From positions 1,380,001 to 1,444,000 of the forward strand of contig NZ_CP022413.2 of assembly GCF_002222595.2 (NCBI RefSeq): a stretch of 64,000 bases of DNA. The letters are read 5' to 3'. A model generated the notes under the pieces. That model was given only the letters and a program-made list of their open reading frames with translations. It was not told the origin of the DNA and did no database searches. Source of the stretch: Blautia hansenii DSM 20583 (GTDB lineage Bacteria > Bacillota > Clostridia > Lachnospirales > Lachnospiraceae). The position numbers and the translations under genes are program-made. Shown here piece by piece: positions 17,531 through 26,361 of the stretch (the stretch's first letter is position 1; each line of letters begins with the position of its first letter).

Positions 17531-18888
17531 TATTTTTCCTCCCATAAAGCTTCTAAAAGAGCTTTTGCTTTTTGCAGTGTTTCTTCGTATTCAAATTCTA
17601 AATCAGACTCACAGGTAATTCCTCCGCCAACGCCCAGATGATATTGATTATCCTGATGAACGGCAGTGCGGATAATAATATTAAAATCGCAATTCCCATC
17701 AAGAGAGAAGTATCCCATAGAGCCGGTATACAGGTTACGCCTGTCATGCTCCAGCTCATCAATAATTTCCATGGCACGTATCTTCGGCGCTCCGGTAATT
17801 GAACCGCCCGGAAAGGCAGCTTTGATTAAATCGGAGGCAGGAAGCTTCTCCTTCAATTTGCCTATAATCGTAGTAACCAAATGAAAAACAGTGGAATATG
17901 TTTCTACTGCAAAATGCTCGGTTACTTTGACACTTCCCGGTTCACAGACATGGTTTAAGTCATTTCTTTCCAAATCTACAATCATTAAAAGCTCACTGCG
18001 GTCTTTGGAGGAGTTTTTCAGTTCCTCCTTCAATATTTTATCTTCCACAGGAGTTTCTCCCCGTTTTCTCGTGCCTTTGATGGGGCGTGTTTCAATACAG
18101 CGGTCTTTCACTTTCAAAAAACGCTCCGGTGAAGCACATACAACCTGAAAAGTATTGCATTGGAAAAATCCCCCAAAAGGAGAAGGGTTATGAGTGCGTA
18201 GATAACGGTATACTTCATAGGGAGGTTTTTGACTCTCTATGGTGAGCTGCTGTGTCATATTTGCAATATAAATATCGCCTTCTATGATGTAAGAAATCAT
18301 TTTGTCAATGGCTTTTTTATAATCTTCTTTTGTAAAATTAGGTGTAAATGGGGCAAGGGCAGAATGTTTTTTCGGCCTTTTATAAGAAGTACATTCTTTG
18401 ATTTCCTGTTCCAAATCGGCGATTGCCACATCTTGATTTTTTGTTTTTCCTCGTGCAGTAATATAGAGAGTTTTTTCGATTTTGTCATCAATAATCAGAA
18501 GGTCATAAAAAACAAATAAGGCATCGGGAACAGAAAGCTTTTTGGGATGACGGCTGGAAATCTGTTCAAACTTTCGTCCATAATCATAGGAAAAATACCC
18601 CAACGCACCCGCAATAAGAGGAAGGCTTGTAGGATTTTCTTCTTTTTGTTTTTCAAGATATTTCTGCATACCTTCTTCAAAGGTTATCTCTTGAGGAACA
18701 TCATTTTCATAGAAAATGCCGTCACACTCTTTTAAAATAAGATAGGGATTTAGGCCGATAACAGAGTATTGACCCATGGCATTTTCTAAGGAAGAGTCTA
18801 AAAAAATTGCCATATTTTCGTCTTTATATTTTTCAAAGATGTCTTCGGATTTTTTGTAAAAATCCAGTTTTTTAACTTTTGTAGCCAT
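17530..18888 (-). CDS. pabB: Aminodeoxychorismate synthase component I
   Basis: Aminates chorismate to aminodeoxychorismate using ammonia from PabA. The 452-residue protein has the chorismate-binding domain with ETRPIKGTRKRGE; the lysine in PIKGT is the PabB marker, where anthranilate synthase has PIAGT. GSITGAPKIRAMEIIDELE and the glycine-rich GVGGGITCESD follow. It overlaps pabA by 17 bases and pabC by one, so the three genes form one minus-strand operon supplying the PABA needed by FolP encoded on the other side of the divergent promoter. Confidence 0.93.
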   Translation of the reverse strand: MATKVKKLDFYKKSEDIFEKYKDENMAIFLDSSLENAMGQYSVIGLNPYLILKECDGIFYENDVPQEITFEEGMQKYLEKQKEENPTSLPLIAGALGYFSYDYGRKFEQISSRHPKKLSVPDALFVFYDLLIIDDKIEKTLYITARGKTKNQDVAIADLEQEIKECTSYKRPKKHSALAPFTPNFTKEDYKKAIDKMISYIIEGDIYIANMTQQLTIESQKPPYEVYRYLRTHNPSPFGGFFQCNTFQVVCASPERFLKVKDRCIETRPIKGTRKRGETPVEDKILKEELKNSSKDRSELLMIVDLERNDLNHVCEPGSVKVTEHFAVETYSTVFHLVTTIIGKLKEKLPASDLIKAAFPGGSITGAPKIRAMEIIDELEHDRRNLYTGSMGYFSLDGNCDFNIIIRTAVHQDNQYHLGVGGGITCESDLEFEYEETLQKAKALLEALWEEK

Positions 18889-19483
18889 TATTTTCTCTCC
18901 ATTTCTTACATATTTTTGTGAAATTTTTCAGCAGCTCATGGCCGTATTTGGTAAGCACTGCTTCGGGATGAAACTGCACTCCGTAGATAGGAAAGGTTTT
19001 ATGATGCAGCGCCATAATTACGCCGTCTTCAGAAAGCGCATCAATTTTCAGGCAACCCGGAAAATCGTATCCGGAAACAATAAGGGAGTGGTATCTGGTT
19101 ACAGAATAAATTTTGGGAAGATCTTCAAAAAGTCCTGTCTGATTATTGCGTATTTCTGTAACTTTCCCGTGCATGGGTTTTGCACCTTTCTGCACGGATG
19201 CGCCGAAGACTTCTCCGATAATCTGATGCCCCAGACAAACACCTAAAACAGGAACTTTTCCTGCGGTTTTTTCCAGAATTTCTTTACAATTTCCACAGTC
19301 TTTGGGGCTTTTGGGACCGGGAGATATAATCAGTCCTTCTAAATATTCATCAGCTAGCAGCCTTTCTATTTCCGACAGAGTGATTTTATCATTTCTTATC
19401 AGAAGAACCTTTTCTCCACATTCTTCCAGATAGCATGCCAGATTGTAGACGAAAGAGTCGTAATTATCAATCATTAAATACAT
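18872..19483 (-). CDS. pabA: Aminodeoxychorismate synthase component II (glutamine amidotransferase)
   Basis: Class I glutaminase that delivers ammonia to PabB. The 203-residue protein starts MYLMIDNYDSFVYNLACYLE and has the nucleophile C83 in LGVCLGHQIIG plus the His-Glu pair in QFHPEAVLT. I took the ATG at 19483 because TAAGGAGG lies just upstream and the product starts exactly as the family does; the frame stays open a further 44 codons through the leader. Trp-type component II is nearly identical in sequence; the PABA role comes from its partner pabB. The leader contains a terminator-like hairpin. Confidence 0.93.
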   Translation of the reverse strand: MYLMIDNYDSFVYNLACYLEECGEKVLLIRNDKITLSEIERLLADEYLEGLIISPGPKSPKDCGNCKEILEKTAGKVPVLGVCLGHQIIGEVFGASVQKGAKPMHGKVTEIRNNQTGLFEDLPKIYSVTRYHSLIVSGYDFPGCLKIDALSEDGVIMALHHKTFPIYGVQFHPEAVLTKYGHELLKNFTKICKKWRENNGYKS

Positions 19484-19503
19484 GGTTTCCTCCTTACAGA
19501 GTG

Positions 19504-19556
19504 CAAAAAAGACTGCCAAAAACAGGCTCCTTTTCAGAACCTCTTTTGGCAGTCTT
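19504..19556 (-). terminator. Terminator-like hairpin in the pab operon leader (candidate attenuator)
   Basis: On the minus strand AAGACTGCCAAAA pairs with TTTTTGGCAGTCTT, followed directly by TTTTTT; an inner GGTTC/GAGCC pair extends the fold. It lies between the minus-strand promoter at 19593-19621 and pabA, so read-through would be needed for pab expression. Confidence 0.7.
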
Positions 19557-19592
19557 CCATAAATGGGCACACCTGATATTTTTATTTTTCTT

Positions 19593-19621
19593 ATTGTAGC
19601 ATGGTTTTTTCTCACTGTCTA
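19593..19621 (-). promoter_or_regulatory. Promoter of the pabABC operon
   Basis: On the minus strand TAGACA (19621-19616) and TACAAT (19598-19593) are separated by exactly 17 bp. Transcription would start about 100 nt upstream of pabA and pass through the leader hairpin. Confidence 0.75.
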
Positions 19622-19662
19622 TTTGTTTTCATGGCAAAATAATTGTAAAATTGAAAAAAATG

Positions 19663-19691
19663 TTGAGATTACTGTGAAAGAGGTCTATAAT
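19663..19691 (+). promoter_or_regulatory. Promoter of the folC operon
   Basis: TTGAGA at 19663-19668 and TATAAT at 19686-19691 with a 17-bp spacer, 38 bp before folC. It is divergent from the pab promoter about 40 bp away, so one regulator could act on both. Confidence 0.8.
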
Positions 19692-19729
19692 GAGTCGTAA
19701 AAAAGAGAATATCTCAGATAGGAGCAGAC

Positions 19730-21028
19730 ATGAATTACGAAGAAGCAAGAGTATATTTGGATGAAACCTCCAAATACGGAAGTGTACTTGGCTTGGAGAA
19801 TATGAAAGCACTGTTAGACAGACTTGATAATCCCCAGGAAAGTTTAAAATTTATTCACATTTCCGGAACAAATGGCAAGGGAACGGTGCTGGCATATCTG
19901 TCCACGATTTTGCGCAAAGCAGGGTATCGGACAGGGCGATATATATCTCCCACACTGTTTTCTTATCGAGAGAGAATTCAGGTGAATGAAGAAAAAATTG
20001 AAAAAGAAGCTTTGGCGCAACATGTAACAGCTATTGCAGCTGCGGTAGCTGATATGAAGGAAAAGAAAGCAGGGACTCCCACTGCTTTTGAGATTGAGAC
20101 AGCCTTGGCTTTTTTATATTTTAAGGAAAAAAATTGTGATATTGTAGTTCTGGAAACAGGACTGGGAGGGGCTTTAGACGCTACAAATATTATTCAGACC
20201 ACACAACTAGAGGTAATTGCGCCAATCAGCATGGATCATACCGATGTGCTGGGAAAAACATTAAAAGAAATTGCCGCTCAGAAGGCAGGAATTATTAAGC
20301 CGCATACTACAATGGTAACTGCTGTTCAGGAGGAAGAAGCGAAAGAGGTGCTTCAAAAGGTTTGCAAAGAAAAGGAAAGCCGTTTTTGTGAAGTGGAAAA
20401 AGATGAAATCAGCGATATACAATACGGGTATATTCGACAGAGCTTTTCCTATAAGAACTGGAAAAACGTAGAGATTTCTCTGGCCGGAGAATTTCAGATA
20501 CAAAACGGAGCATTGGCTTTGGAAGCCGTAAACCAGCTTCGCAAGCTTGGACTTTCTTTGCCGAATGAAGCAGTATATGCAGGTATGAAAGAGGCAAAAT
20601 GGGTCGGAAGATTTACGGTAATGTCTCAAAACCCGCTGGTTATTTTAGACGGAGCGCACAATCCGCAAGCAGCGGAAGCTTTAAGAAAATCTTTGGAATT
20701 ATATTTTAAAGGGAAAAAGCTGTATTATGTTTTTGGGGTTTTTCAGGATAAGGACTATAAGAAAATTATTGAGCTTACCGCACCTCTTGCAGAACATATT
20801 ATTACGGTGGAGACACCGGATAATCCTCGTGCCCTTCCGGCAGAGGAGTTGAAAAAACAGGTGGAGAAGATAAATGCTTCAGTGGAAACAGGTGAGAGTA
20901 TAGAAGCAGCAATCGAGAAAAATTTAAGCTATATGGGAGCCGAGGATGTGTTGGTTGTTTTTGGTTCTTTATCTTTTCTTGGTATAGCAGCCAAGGTATT
21001 ACAGGGCGGAGGAAGAAAAAATGGATAA
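19730..21028 (+). CDS. folC: Bifunctional dihydrofolate synthase/folylpolyglutamate synthase
   Basis: Adds glutamate to dihydropteroate and extends folate polyglutamate tails. The 432-residue Mur-ligase-type protein has the P-loop SGTNGKGT (45-52), [14 protein letters not shown], the SMDHTDVLG metal/folate motif and [25 protein letters not shown] precedes the ATG at 19730. It is first in the folC-folE-HD-folP-folBK operon and overlaps folE by eight bases. Confidence 0.95.
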   Translation: MNYEEARVYLDETSKYGSVLGLENMKALLDRLDNPQESLKFIHISGTNGKGTVLAYLSTILRKAGYRTGRYISPTLFSYRERIQVNEEKIEKEALAQHVTAIAAAVADMKEKKAGTPTAFEIETALAFLYFKEKNCDIVVLETGLGGALDATNIIQTTQLEVIAPISMDHTDVLGKTLKEIAAQKAGIIKPHTTMVTAVQEEEAKEVLQKVCKEKESRFCEVEKDEISDIQYGYIRQSFSYKNWKNVEISLAGEFQIQNGALALEAVNQLRKLGLSLPNEAVYAGMKEAKWVGRFTVMSQNPLVILDGAHNPQAAEALRKSLELYFKGKKLYYVFGVFQDKDYKKIIELTAPLAEHIITVETPDNPRALPAEELKKQVEKINASVETGESIEAAIEKNLSYMGAEDVLVVFGSLSFLGIAAKVLQGGGRKNG

Positions 21029-21578
21029 GAAAAAAATTGAAGAAGGCGTAAGATTAATTTTAGAAGGTATCGGAGAAGACATAAACCGAGAAGGACTTTT
21101 GGAAACACCGGACCGCATTGCCAGAATGTACGAGGAGCTGGCAGCAGGTTACACAGATAATGCGTCAGAGCATTTAAAAAAGAGATTTCATGTAGATAAT
21201 AATGATATGGTAATGGAAAAAGATATTCCTTTTTATTCTTTTTGTGAACACCATATGCTTCCGTTTTATGGGAAAGCAGCGGTTGCTTATATTCCCAACG
21301 GAGAAGTTGTGGGGCTGAGCAAAATTGCCAGAACATTAGAAGTTTTTGCAAAGCGTTTTCAGCTTCAGGAACGTCTGACCGCACAGATTGCAGATGTGTT
21401 TATGGAAGAATTAAAGCCTTATGGTGTTATGGTTTTAATTGAGGCAGAGCACATGTGTATGACAATGCGTGGAATTAAAAAGCCGGGAGCAAAGACAGTG
21501 ACAGTTGTTACAAGAGGCGTTTTTAATGAGGATGAAAAGCTTCAAAACCAATTTTACAGAATGTTGGAGTCAAGATAA
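21021..21578 (+). CDS. folE: GTP cyclohydrolase I
   Basis: First committed step of folate synthesis: GTP to 7,8-dihydroneopterin triphosphate. The 185-residue protein has FCEHHMLPF (zinc ligand C75 and catalytic histidines), [25 protein letters not shown] and [15 protein letters not shown] with the second cysteine ligand. It overlaps folC by eight bases, and its stop is one base before the HD gene. Confidence 0.96.
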   Translation: MDKKKIEEGVRLILEGIGEDINREGLLETPDRIARMYEELAAGYTDNASEHLKKRFHVDNNDMVMEKDIPFYSFCEHHMLPFYGKAAVAYIPNGEVVGLSKIARTLEVFAKRFQLQERLTAQIADVFMEELKPYGVMVLIEAEHMCMTMRGIKKPGAKTVTVVTRGVFNEDEKLQNQFYRMLESR

Positions 21579-21579
21579 T

Positions 21580-22062
21580 ATGGAGCGTATTGATAAAATT
21601 TCGGACCATCCTTTATGGAAATGGCACATGGCACAGCTAAAGGAAGCAGAAAAGGATAGAATTTTCTGCAAACATGGGATTGAGCATTTGCTGGATGTGG
21701 CAAGAATTGCATACATAGAAAATCTGGAGCAGAATTGCGGTGTCTCTAAGGAATGGATTTATACCGCAGCATTGCTTCACGATATCGGAAGATTTTTACA
21801 GTATTCCAAGGGAATATCTCACGAAGAAGCAGGGGCAGAGCTCGCAGAAGAAATATTAAAGGACTGCGGATTTAAGCAAGAGGAAAAAAAGGAAATTCTT
21901 TTGGCAATTACAGCTCACAGAAATATGGAAACGAGACAGGATAAGAGCCTTGCAGGGCTGATTTATCGGGCGGATAAACAGTCCAGAATGTGTAAATTTT
22001 GTCCGGCTTTTTCCGAATGTAACTGGTCGGCAGAGAAGAAAAATAACAAGATAGAAATATAA
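21580..22062 (+). CDS. HD-domain phosphohydrolase-like protein inside the folate operon
   Basis: A 160-residue HD-fold protein. The metal-binding pattern is visible as GIEHLLDVAR (H36), AALLHDIGRF (H67, D68), then SHEEAGAELAEEIL and AITAHRNME. The C-terminus contains CKFCPAFSECNW, a small cysteine cluster. The ATG at 21580 begins one base after the folE stop; the longer open frame back to 21505 overlaps folE and is not needed. Known family function is phosphohydrolysis of nucleotides or phosphoesters. Its position between folE and folP makes it a candidate for a dihydroneopterin-phosphate dephosphorylation step, which is inference only. Confidence 0.85.
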   Translation: MERIDKISDHPLWKWHMAQLKEAEKDRIFCKHGIEHLLDVARIAYIENLEQNCGVSKEWIYTAALLHDIGRFLQYSKGISHEEAGAELAEEILKDCGFKQEEKKEILLAITAHRNMETRQDKSLAGLIYRADKQSRMCKFCPAFSECNWSAEKKNNKIEI

Positions 22063-22081
22063 AAGCAAAGAGGTAAAAGAA

Positions 22082-22900
22082 ATGATGAAAATCGGAAATC
22101 GCTTTTTTGATGTAGAAAATGACTGTAATATTATGGGAATTTTAAATGTAACACCGGACTCTTTTTCAGATGGCGGAAGATGGAATAATATGGAAAAAGC
22201 AAAACAGCATGTGGCTGATATGATAGAAGAAGGCGCAGGTATTATTGATGTGGGCGGAGAGTCTACCCGTCCAGGACATGTGCAGATTACTATACAGGAA
22301 GAAATCGATCGTGTTGTTCCTGTTATTGAAATGATAAAGGCAAATTTTGATATTCCCGTATCCATTGACAGCTATAAAAGCGAGGTCGTAGAGGCTGCAT
22401 TAAAAGCAGGAGCTGATATGGTAAATGATATTTGGGGTTTAAAATATGACAAAAAAGTTGCTCGGTTAATTGCCAAATATCAGGTTCCTTGTTGTTTGAT
22501 GCACAATCGGGATAACACAGATTATAACAACTTTGTAGAAGATATGTGCGAGGATTTAAGAGAGTCCGTAGCCATTGCAAAGGCGGCAAATATTCCGGAT
22601 GAACACATTATTTTAGACCCCGGTGTAGGCTTTGGCAAAACTTATGAGCAGAACTTAATTGCCATTCATCAGCTGGAAAAATTGAAAGAAATCGGCTATC
22701 CTGTTTTGCTTGCCACTTCCAGAAAATCCGTAATCGGACTGACCTTAGACCTTCCTTCTGATGAGCGTGTGGAGGGAACCATTGTGACTACGGTCATGGG
22801 GGTTGAAAAGGGCGCAGCCTTTGTGCGTGTTCACGATGTGAAGGAAAATTTGCGGGCAATTCGCATGACGCAGGCAATTTTAAGGGAGTGTAAAGCATGA
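22082..22900 (+). CDS. folP: Dihydropteroate synthase
   Basis: Condenses p-aminobenzoate with hydroxymethyl-dihydropterin pyrophosphate; target of sulfonamides. The 272-residue TIM-barrel protein has MGILNVTPDSFSDGG, DVGGESTRPGH, SIDSYKSEVVEAAL, VNDIWGL and DPGVGFGKTYEQN in the right order. Start could be the first or second ATG at 22082/22085; the ribosome site (AAAGAGGT) is modest. It overlaps folBK by four bases (ATGA). Confidence 0.96.
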   Translation: MMKIGNRFFDVENDCNIMGILNVTPDSFSDGGRWNNMEKAKQHVADMIEEGAGIIDVGGESTRPGHVQITIQEEIDRVVPVIEMIKANFDIPVSIDSYKSEVVEAALKAGADMVNDIWGLKYDKKVARLIAKYQVPCCLMHNRDNTDYNNFVEDMCEDLRESVAIAKAANIPDEHIILDPGVGFGKTYEQNLIAIHQLEKLKEIGYPVLLATSRKSVIGLTLDLPSDERVEGTIVTTVMGVEKGAAFVRVHDVKENLRAIRMTQAILRECKA

Positions 22901-23718
22901 TGAAATATGATGAAATCCATATAGAAGATTTGGAAATTTATGCCAGACATGGGGTGTTTCCGGAAGAAACAAAATTAGGACAGCGTTTTATTGTATCTGT
23001 AATATTATACACCAATACCAGAAAAGCAGGAACGACAGATGAATTGGAATGTTCCATTGATTACGGTTCAGTCAGTCATTTTATTACAAGATTTATGCAG
23101 GAGAACACCTATAAATTGATTGAGGCAGCAGCAGAAAATCTGGTAGAAGCGTTATTATTCGAATATCCGTTGCTGGCAGGCGTTACCTTGGAATTAAAGA
23201 AGCCGTGGGCGCCAATCGGTCTGCCGTTAAAGTATGCCTCTGTAAAAATCAGCAGATTTTGGCACAGAGCATATTTGGGCATGGGCTCTAATATGGGAGA
23301 TAAAAAAGCATATTTGGACGGAGCAATTGAAGCTTTAAATAAAATAAAAGGCTGTCAGGTGGAAAAGGTATCCGAATATCTGGTGACAAAGCCTTATGGC
23401 GGAGTAGAACAGGATGATTTTTTAAATGCCTGTGCTCAGATAAAAACACTGCTTTCTCCGGAGGAGCTTTTAGATGTGCTTCATGAAATTGAAAAGGAAG
23501 CCCATAGAGAGCGGATTGTACGTTGGGGACCACGTACACTGGATTTAGATATTTTATTGTATGATGATGTAGTAATGGAAACAGATGATTTGATTATTCC
23601 TCATATTGAAATGGAATTGCGTGATTTTGTTTTAAAGCCTTTAAGTGAAATTGCACCAAATTTACGCCATCCTGTTTCAAAAAAGACAGTGACACAGATG
23701 TTGAAGGAATTGCAGTAA
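22897..23718 (+). CDS. folBK: Fused dihydroneopterin aldolase / hydroxymethyl-dihydropterin pyrophosphokinase
   Basis: Two successive folate enzymes in one 273-residue chain. Residues 1 to about 120 are FolB (DEIHIEDLEIYARHGVFPEE, RLIEAAAENL-like helix, LELKKPWAPIGLPLKYASVKI). From about residue 125 comes FolK (AYLGMGSNMGDKKAYLD, then RIVRWGPRTLDLDILLYDD, the HPPK signature). The fusion is common in Clostridia. Start overlaps the folP stop. With folC, folE and folP in one operon and pabABC divergent, only the dephosphorylation step and dihydrofolate reductase are not accounted for by a clear gene here. Confidence 0.95.
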   Translation: MMKYDEIHIEDLEIYARHGVFPEETKLGQRFIVSVILYTNTRKAGTTDELECSIDYGSVSHFITRFMQENTYKLIEAAAENLVEALLFEYPLLAGVTLELKKPWAPIGLPLKYASVKISRFWHRAYLGMGSNMGDKKAYLDGAIEALNKIKGCQVEKVSEYLVTKPYGGVEQDDFLNACAQIKTLLSPEELLDVLHEIEKEAHRERIVRWGPRTLDLDILLYDDVVMETDDLIIPHIEMELRDFVLKPLSEIAPNLRHPVSKKTVTQMLKELQ

Positions 23719-23743
23719 AAATTTGGAAGGAGAGGGGAAAGAG

Positions 23744-24766
23744 ATGTTATTGACGAACTATGTAAGTGCCATGGAATACTGGAAGGGGCGTGTAGACAGC
23801 ACCACAGATTATGATGCCTTTCGATGGCATCAATGGGTGAAACCTTTAGACTTAAATCAACAGGAAGAGCTGCCGGAAAGTAAGCTGGCCTTTGCCTTTA
23901 TCGGCTTTTGCAGTGAGCAGGGGGTAAAGCGGAATAAAGGACGTGTGGGAACGGCTTTGGCTCCGGATTTTATCAGAGGTCAGATGTCAAATCTTCCGTG
24001 TACTTTTTCGCAGGAGGTAAAATTTTACGATGCAGGAAACATTCTCTGCGATGAAATTTCTATGGAAGAGGGACAAAGACTTTTAGGTCTGGCAGTGGAA
24101 AAGCTTTTGGAAATGAAGATGTTTCCTATTGTACTGGGAGGAGGTCATGAGACCACTTTCGGACATTTTCAGGGACAAATGGCAGATTTAAAAAAGGAAA
24201 ATCATCCATTGGACATGGGAATTATCAATTTTGACGCACATTTTGATTTGAGACCCTATGATAATGGACCGTCCTCCGGTTCTATGTTTCGTCAGATTGC
24301 CGATATTTATAAGAAGGAAAATGCAGAGTACCGCTATTTGCCCCTTGGTATTCAGGAACACAGCAATACAGTGAGTTTGTTTAAATATGCCAAAGCGTTG
24401 GGGGCAAATTATATTTTGGCGAAAGAGATACAAAATTCTAATTTTTCTACGGTATTGGAAAAGGTAGACACTTTTTTGTATAAGTGTAATTCTGCCTATA
24501 TTACCATTTGCACAGACGTATTTTCTTCTGCATTTGCGCCGGGAGTCAGCGCTACACAGGCTTTAGGATTGGATCCGGAGGTGGTGCTTCCTATTATCAA
24601 ACATATTTTACGCACACGTAAAATCCGAGGATTTGATATCTGTGAGATTTCTCCCCGTTTTGATCAGGATAATACTACTGCAAAATTAGGGGCAGTTATT
24701 ATCTTTGCCGTGGTAAATACGTTATGTAAGTTAAATGATTTGTCTTTGGAGATGCTGGATGAATAA
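23744..24766 (+). CDS. Formimidoylglutamase-like ureohydrolase (arginase family)
   Basis: A Mn-dependent ureohydrolase of about 340 residues. Metal motifs are GGGHETTFGHF (around residue 131), NFDAHFDLRP (around 162) and TICTDVFSSAFAPG in place of the more usual SxDxD. The N-terminal part (GFCSEQGVKRNKGRVGTALAPDFIR) and FDICEISPRFDQDNTTAKLG match HutG-like proteins that split N-formimidoyl-L-glutamate. ATG 23744 follows GGAAGGAGAGG; the in-frame TTG at 23723 is rejected. It is 25 bp after folBK and may be co-transcribed, which is sensible since formimino groups enter the folate pool. Agmatinase is a less likely alternative. Confidence 0.8.
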   Translation: MLLTNYVSAMEYWKGRVDSTTDYDAFRWHQWVKPLDLNQQEELPESKLAFAFIGFCSEQGVKRNKGRVGTALAPDFIRGQMSNLPCTFSQEVKFYDAGNILCDEISMEEGQRLLGLAVEKLLEMKMFPIVLGGGHETTFGHFQGQMADLKKENHPLDMGIINFDAHFDLRPYDNGPSSGSMFRQIADIYKKENAEYRYLPLGIQEHSNTVSLFKYAKALGANYILAKEIQNSNFSTVLEKVDTFLYKCNSAYITICTDVFSSAFAPGVSATQALGLDPEVVLPIIKHILRTRKIRGFDICEISPRFDQDNTTAKLGAVIIFAVVNTLCKLNDLSLEMLDE

Positions 24767-24783
24767 TCGGAAGAACATGTCTC

Positions 24784-24812
24784 TTGTATATCCGGATTTC
24801 CTGTGATAAACT
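24784..24812 (+). promoter_or_regulatory. Promoter of the epimerase gene
   Basis: TTGTAT at 24784-24789 and TAAACT at 24807-24812 with a 17-bp spacer, 44 bp before the ATG at 24857. Confidence 0.5.
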
Positions 24813-24856
24813 GAAAGAAATATAAAATTGTAAAAGTAGAAAAAGGAGAGTCAGCT

Positions 24857-25750
24857 ATGTATACAATGGAAAATCAATACTTAAAGGTAAAAGTATGTGA
24901 AAAAGGAGCAGAGCTGCAAAGCATTTTTGATAAAGAGATGGGAAAAGAAATTCTCTGGACAGCAGATGCAAAATTTTGGGCTCGCCGTTCTCCTATCTTA
25001 TTTCCAAATGTAGGACGCCATCATGAAAACCAGTATTTTTATAATGGAAAGGTTTATGAAGCAATTCAGCATGGCTTTGCAAAAGATATGGAGTTTTCCT
25101 GTGTTGAAGAAACAGAGAATACCTTATCTTTTATAATTCAGGACACAGAGGAGACAAAGAAATATTATCCGTTTTCCTTTGCTTTAACTATTACATATAA
25201 AATTCAGGACAGAAAATTGGATGTAATCTGGAAAGTAGAAAATAAGAACACAGAAACCATGTACTTTACTATCGGAGGGCATCCGGGTTTTAATGTTCCG
25301 ATTTTAGAAGATACTTGCCAGACAGATTATAAGCTGTTGTTTAAAAACAAAGGAGAAGTGGAGTATTGTCAGGTATACGGAATGACAGGTACTGCGGATG
25401 AGAAAAAAACATATAAGCTTCCTTTAGAGCCTTACGGTGAATATGAAGGCTGCAACGTTACAGAAACTATGTTTGAAAACGATGCTTTAATCTTTGACAA
25501 TTCCCAGTTATCCTGTGTGGGAATTGGATATCCGGACGGAACACCGTATATTATGATGGACTGTACAGGATTTACAAATTTCGGAATTTGGAGTCTTCCG
25601 GGAGCGCCTTATATTTGTTTAGAGCCTTGGATGGGAAGATGTGATAATTACGGATTTAAAGATGACATTTCTAAAAAGCCGGATATTGTAGCATTGAAGC
25701 CGGAAGAAACCTTCCAGCATGGATACAGTGTAACCATATATAACAAATAA
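24857..25750 (+). CDS. Aldose 1-epimerase family protein (LacX-like)
   Basis: A 297-residue beta-sandwich protein of the galactose-mutarotase superfamily. The sequence shows FPNVGRHHENQYFYNGKVYEAIQHGFAKDMEF, GGHPGFNVPI with the catalytic-type histidine, and a late ICLEPWMGRCD where the general-base glutamate sits. LacX-type members act on sugars or sugar phosphates of unknown identity. AAAAGGAGAG precedes the ATG at 24857. Ferritin follows after 18 bp. Confidence 0.85.
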   Translation: MYTMENQYLKVKVCEKGAELQSIFDKEMGKEILWTADAKFWARRSPILFPNVGRHHENQYFYNGKVYEAIQHGFAKDMEFSCVEETENTLSFIIQDTEETKKYYPFSFALTITYKIQDRKLDVIWKVENKNTETMYFTIGGHPGFNVPILEDTCQTDYKLLFKNKGEVEYCQVYGMTGTADEKKTYKLPLEPYGEYEGCNVTETMFENDALIFDNSQLSCVGIGYPDGTPYIMMDCTGFTNFGIWSLPGAPYICLEPWMGRCDNYGFKDDISKKPDIVALKPEETFQHGYSVTIYNK

Positions 25751-25768
25751 AAGAAAGAAGATGTAAAA

Positions 25769-26281
25769 ATGTTAGACGCAAAAGTAACAGAACTGATCAA
25801 TACACAAATCAATAAAGAATTTTACTCTGCATATCTTTATCTTGATTTTGCAAATTTTTATAAGAGCAAAGGTTTAGACGGATTTTATAATTGGTATATG
25901 GTGCAGACACAGGAAGAAAGAGACCATGCCATGTTGTTTCTGAAATATCTTCAGAACAATAATGCGGAAGTAACTCTGGAAGCGGTTGACAAGCCGCATA
26001 TGACACTGGAAAAGCTGATAGATCCTTTAAAAGCAGGATTGGCTCACGAGGAGTATGTGACAGGACTAATCAATACCATTTATGATGCGGCTCAGAGTGT
26101 AAAGGATTTCAGAACCATGCAGTTTTTGGACTGGTTCATTAAAGAACAGGGAGAGGAAGAAACAAATGCTCATGATTTAATTACAAAGATGGAGTTATTT
26201 GGAACAGATCCAAAGGGACTTTATATGTTGGATAATGAATTGAAAGCCAGAGTGTATACAGCTCCTTCTTTGGTGATATAA
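25769..26281 (+). CDS. Ferritin
   Basis: Cytosolic iron-storage cage protein, 170 residues. The ferroxidase ligands are recognisable in INKEFYSAYLYLDFANFYKS, TQEERDHAMLFLKYL and LDWFIKEQGEEETNAHDLI, matching bacterial non-heme FtnA-type ferritins. The four-helix-bundle length is normal. It is probably in one transcript with the epimerase upstream, although the two functions are unrelated. No Fur-like box was identified with confidence. Confidence 0.94.
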   Translation: MLDAKVTELINTQINKEFYSAYLYLDFANFYKSKGLDGFYNWYMVQTQEERDHAMLFLKYLQNNNAEVTLEAVDKPHMTLEKLIDPLKAGLAHEEYVTGLINTIYDAAQSVKDFRTMQFLDWFIKEQGEEETNAHDLITKMELFGTDPKGLYMLDNELKARVYTAPSLVI

Positions 26282-26314
26282 GTGTCTGTGGAAAGACAAC
26301 AAATGAAGTGAAAA

Positions 26315-26349
26315 AGAAAGGGTGTGACAGAAAAAAGAGCACCCTTTCT
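26315..26349 (-). terminator. Terminator of the minus-strand FadR-type regulator gene
   Basis: AGAAAGGGTG (26315-26324) and CACCCTTTCT (26340-26349) form a perfect 10-bp stem. On the minus strand the stem is followed by TTTTCAC, so it serves the regulator gene ending at 26362; ferritin transcripts may also end here. Confidence 0.8.
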
Positions 26350-26361
26350 AAAACATATAAT

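Noticed and set aside
17530..18888. Anthranilate synthase (trpE) for the chorismate enzyme
   Set aside because: It has PIKGT rather than PIAGT and is followed by a PabC-type lyase and faces the folate operon.
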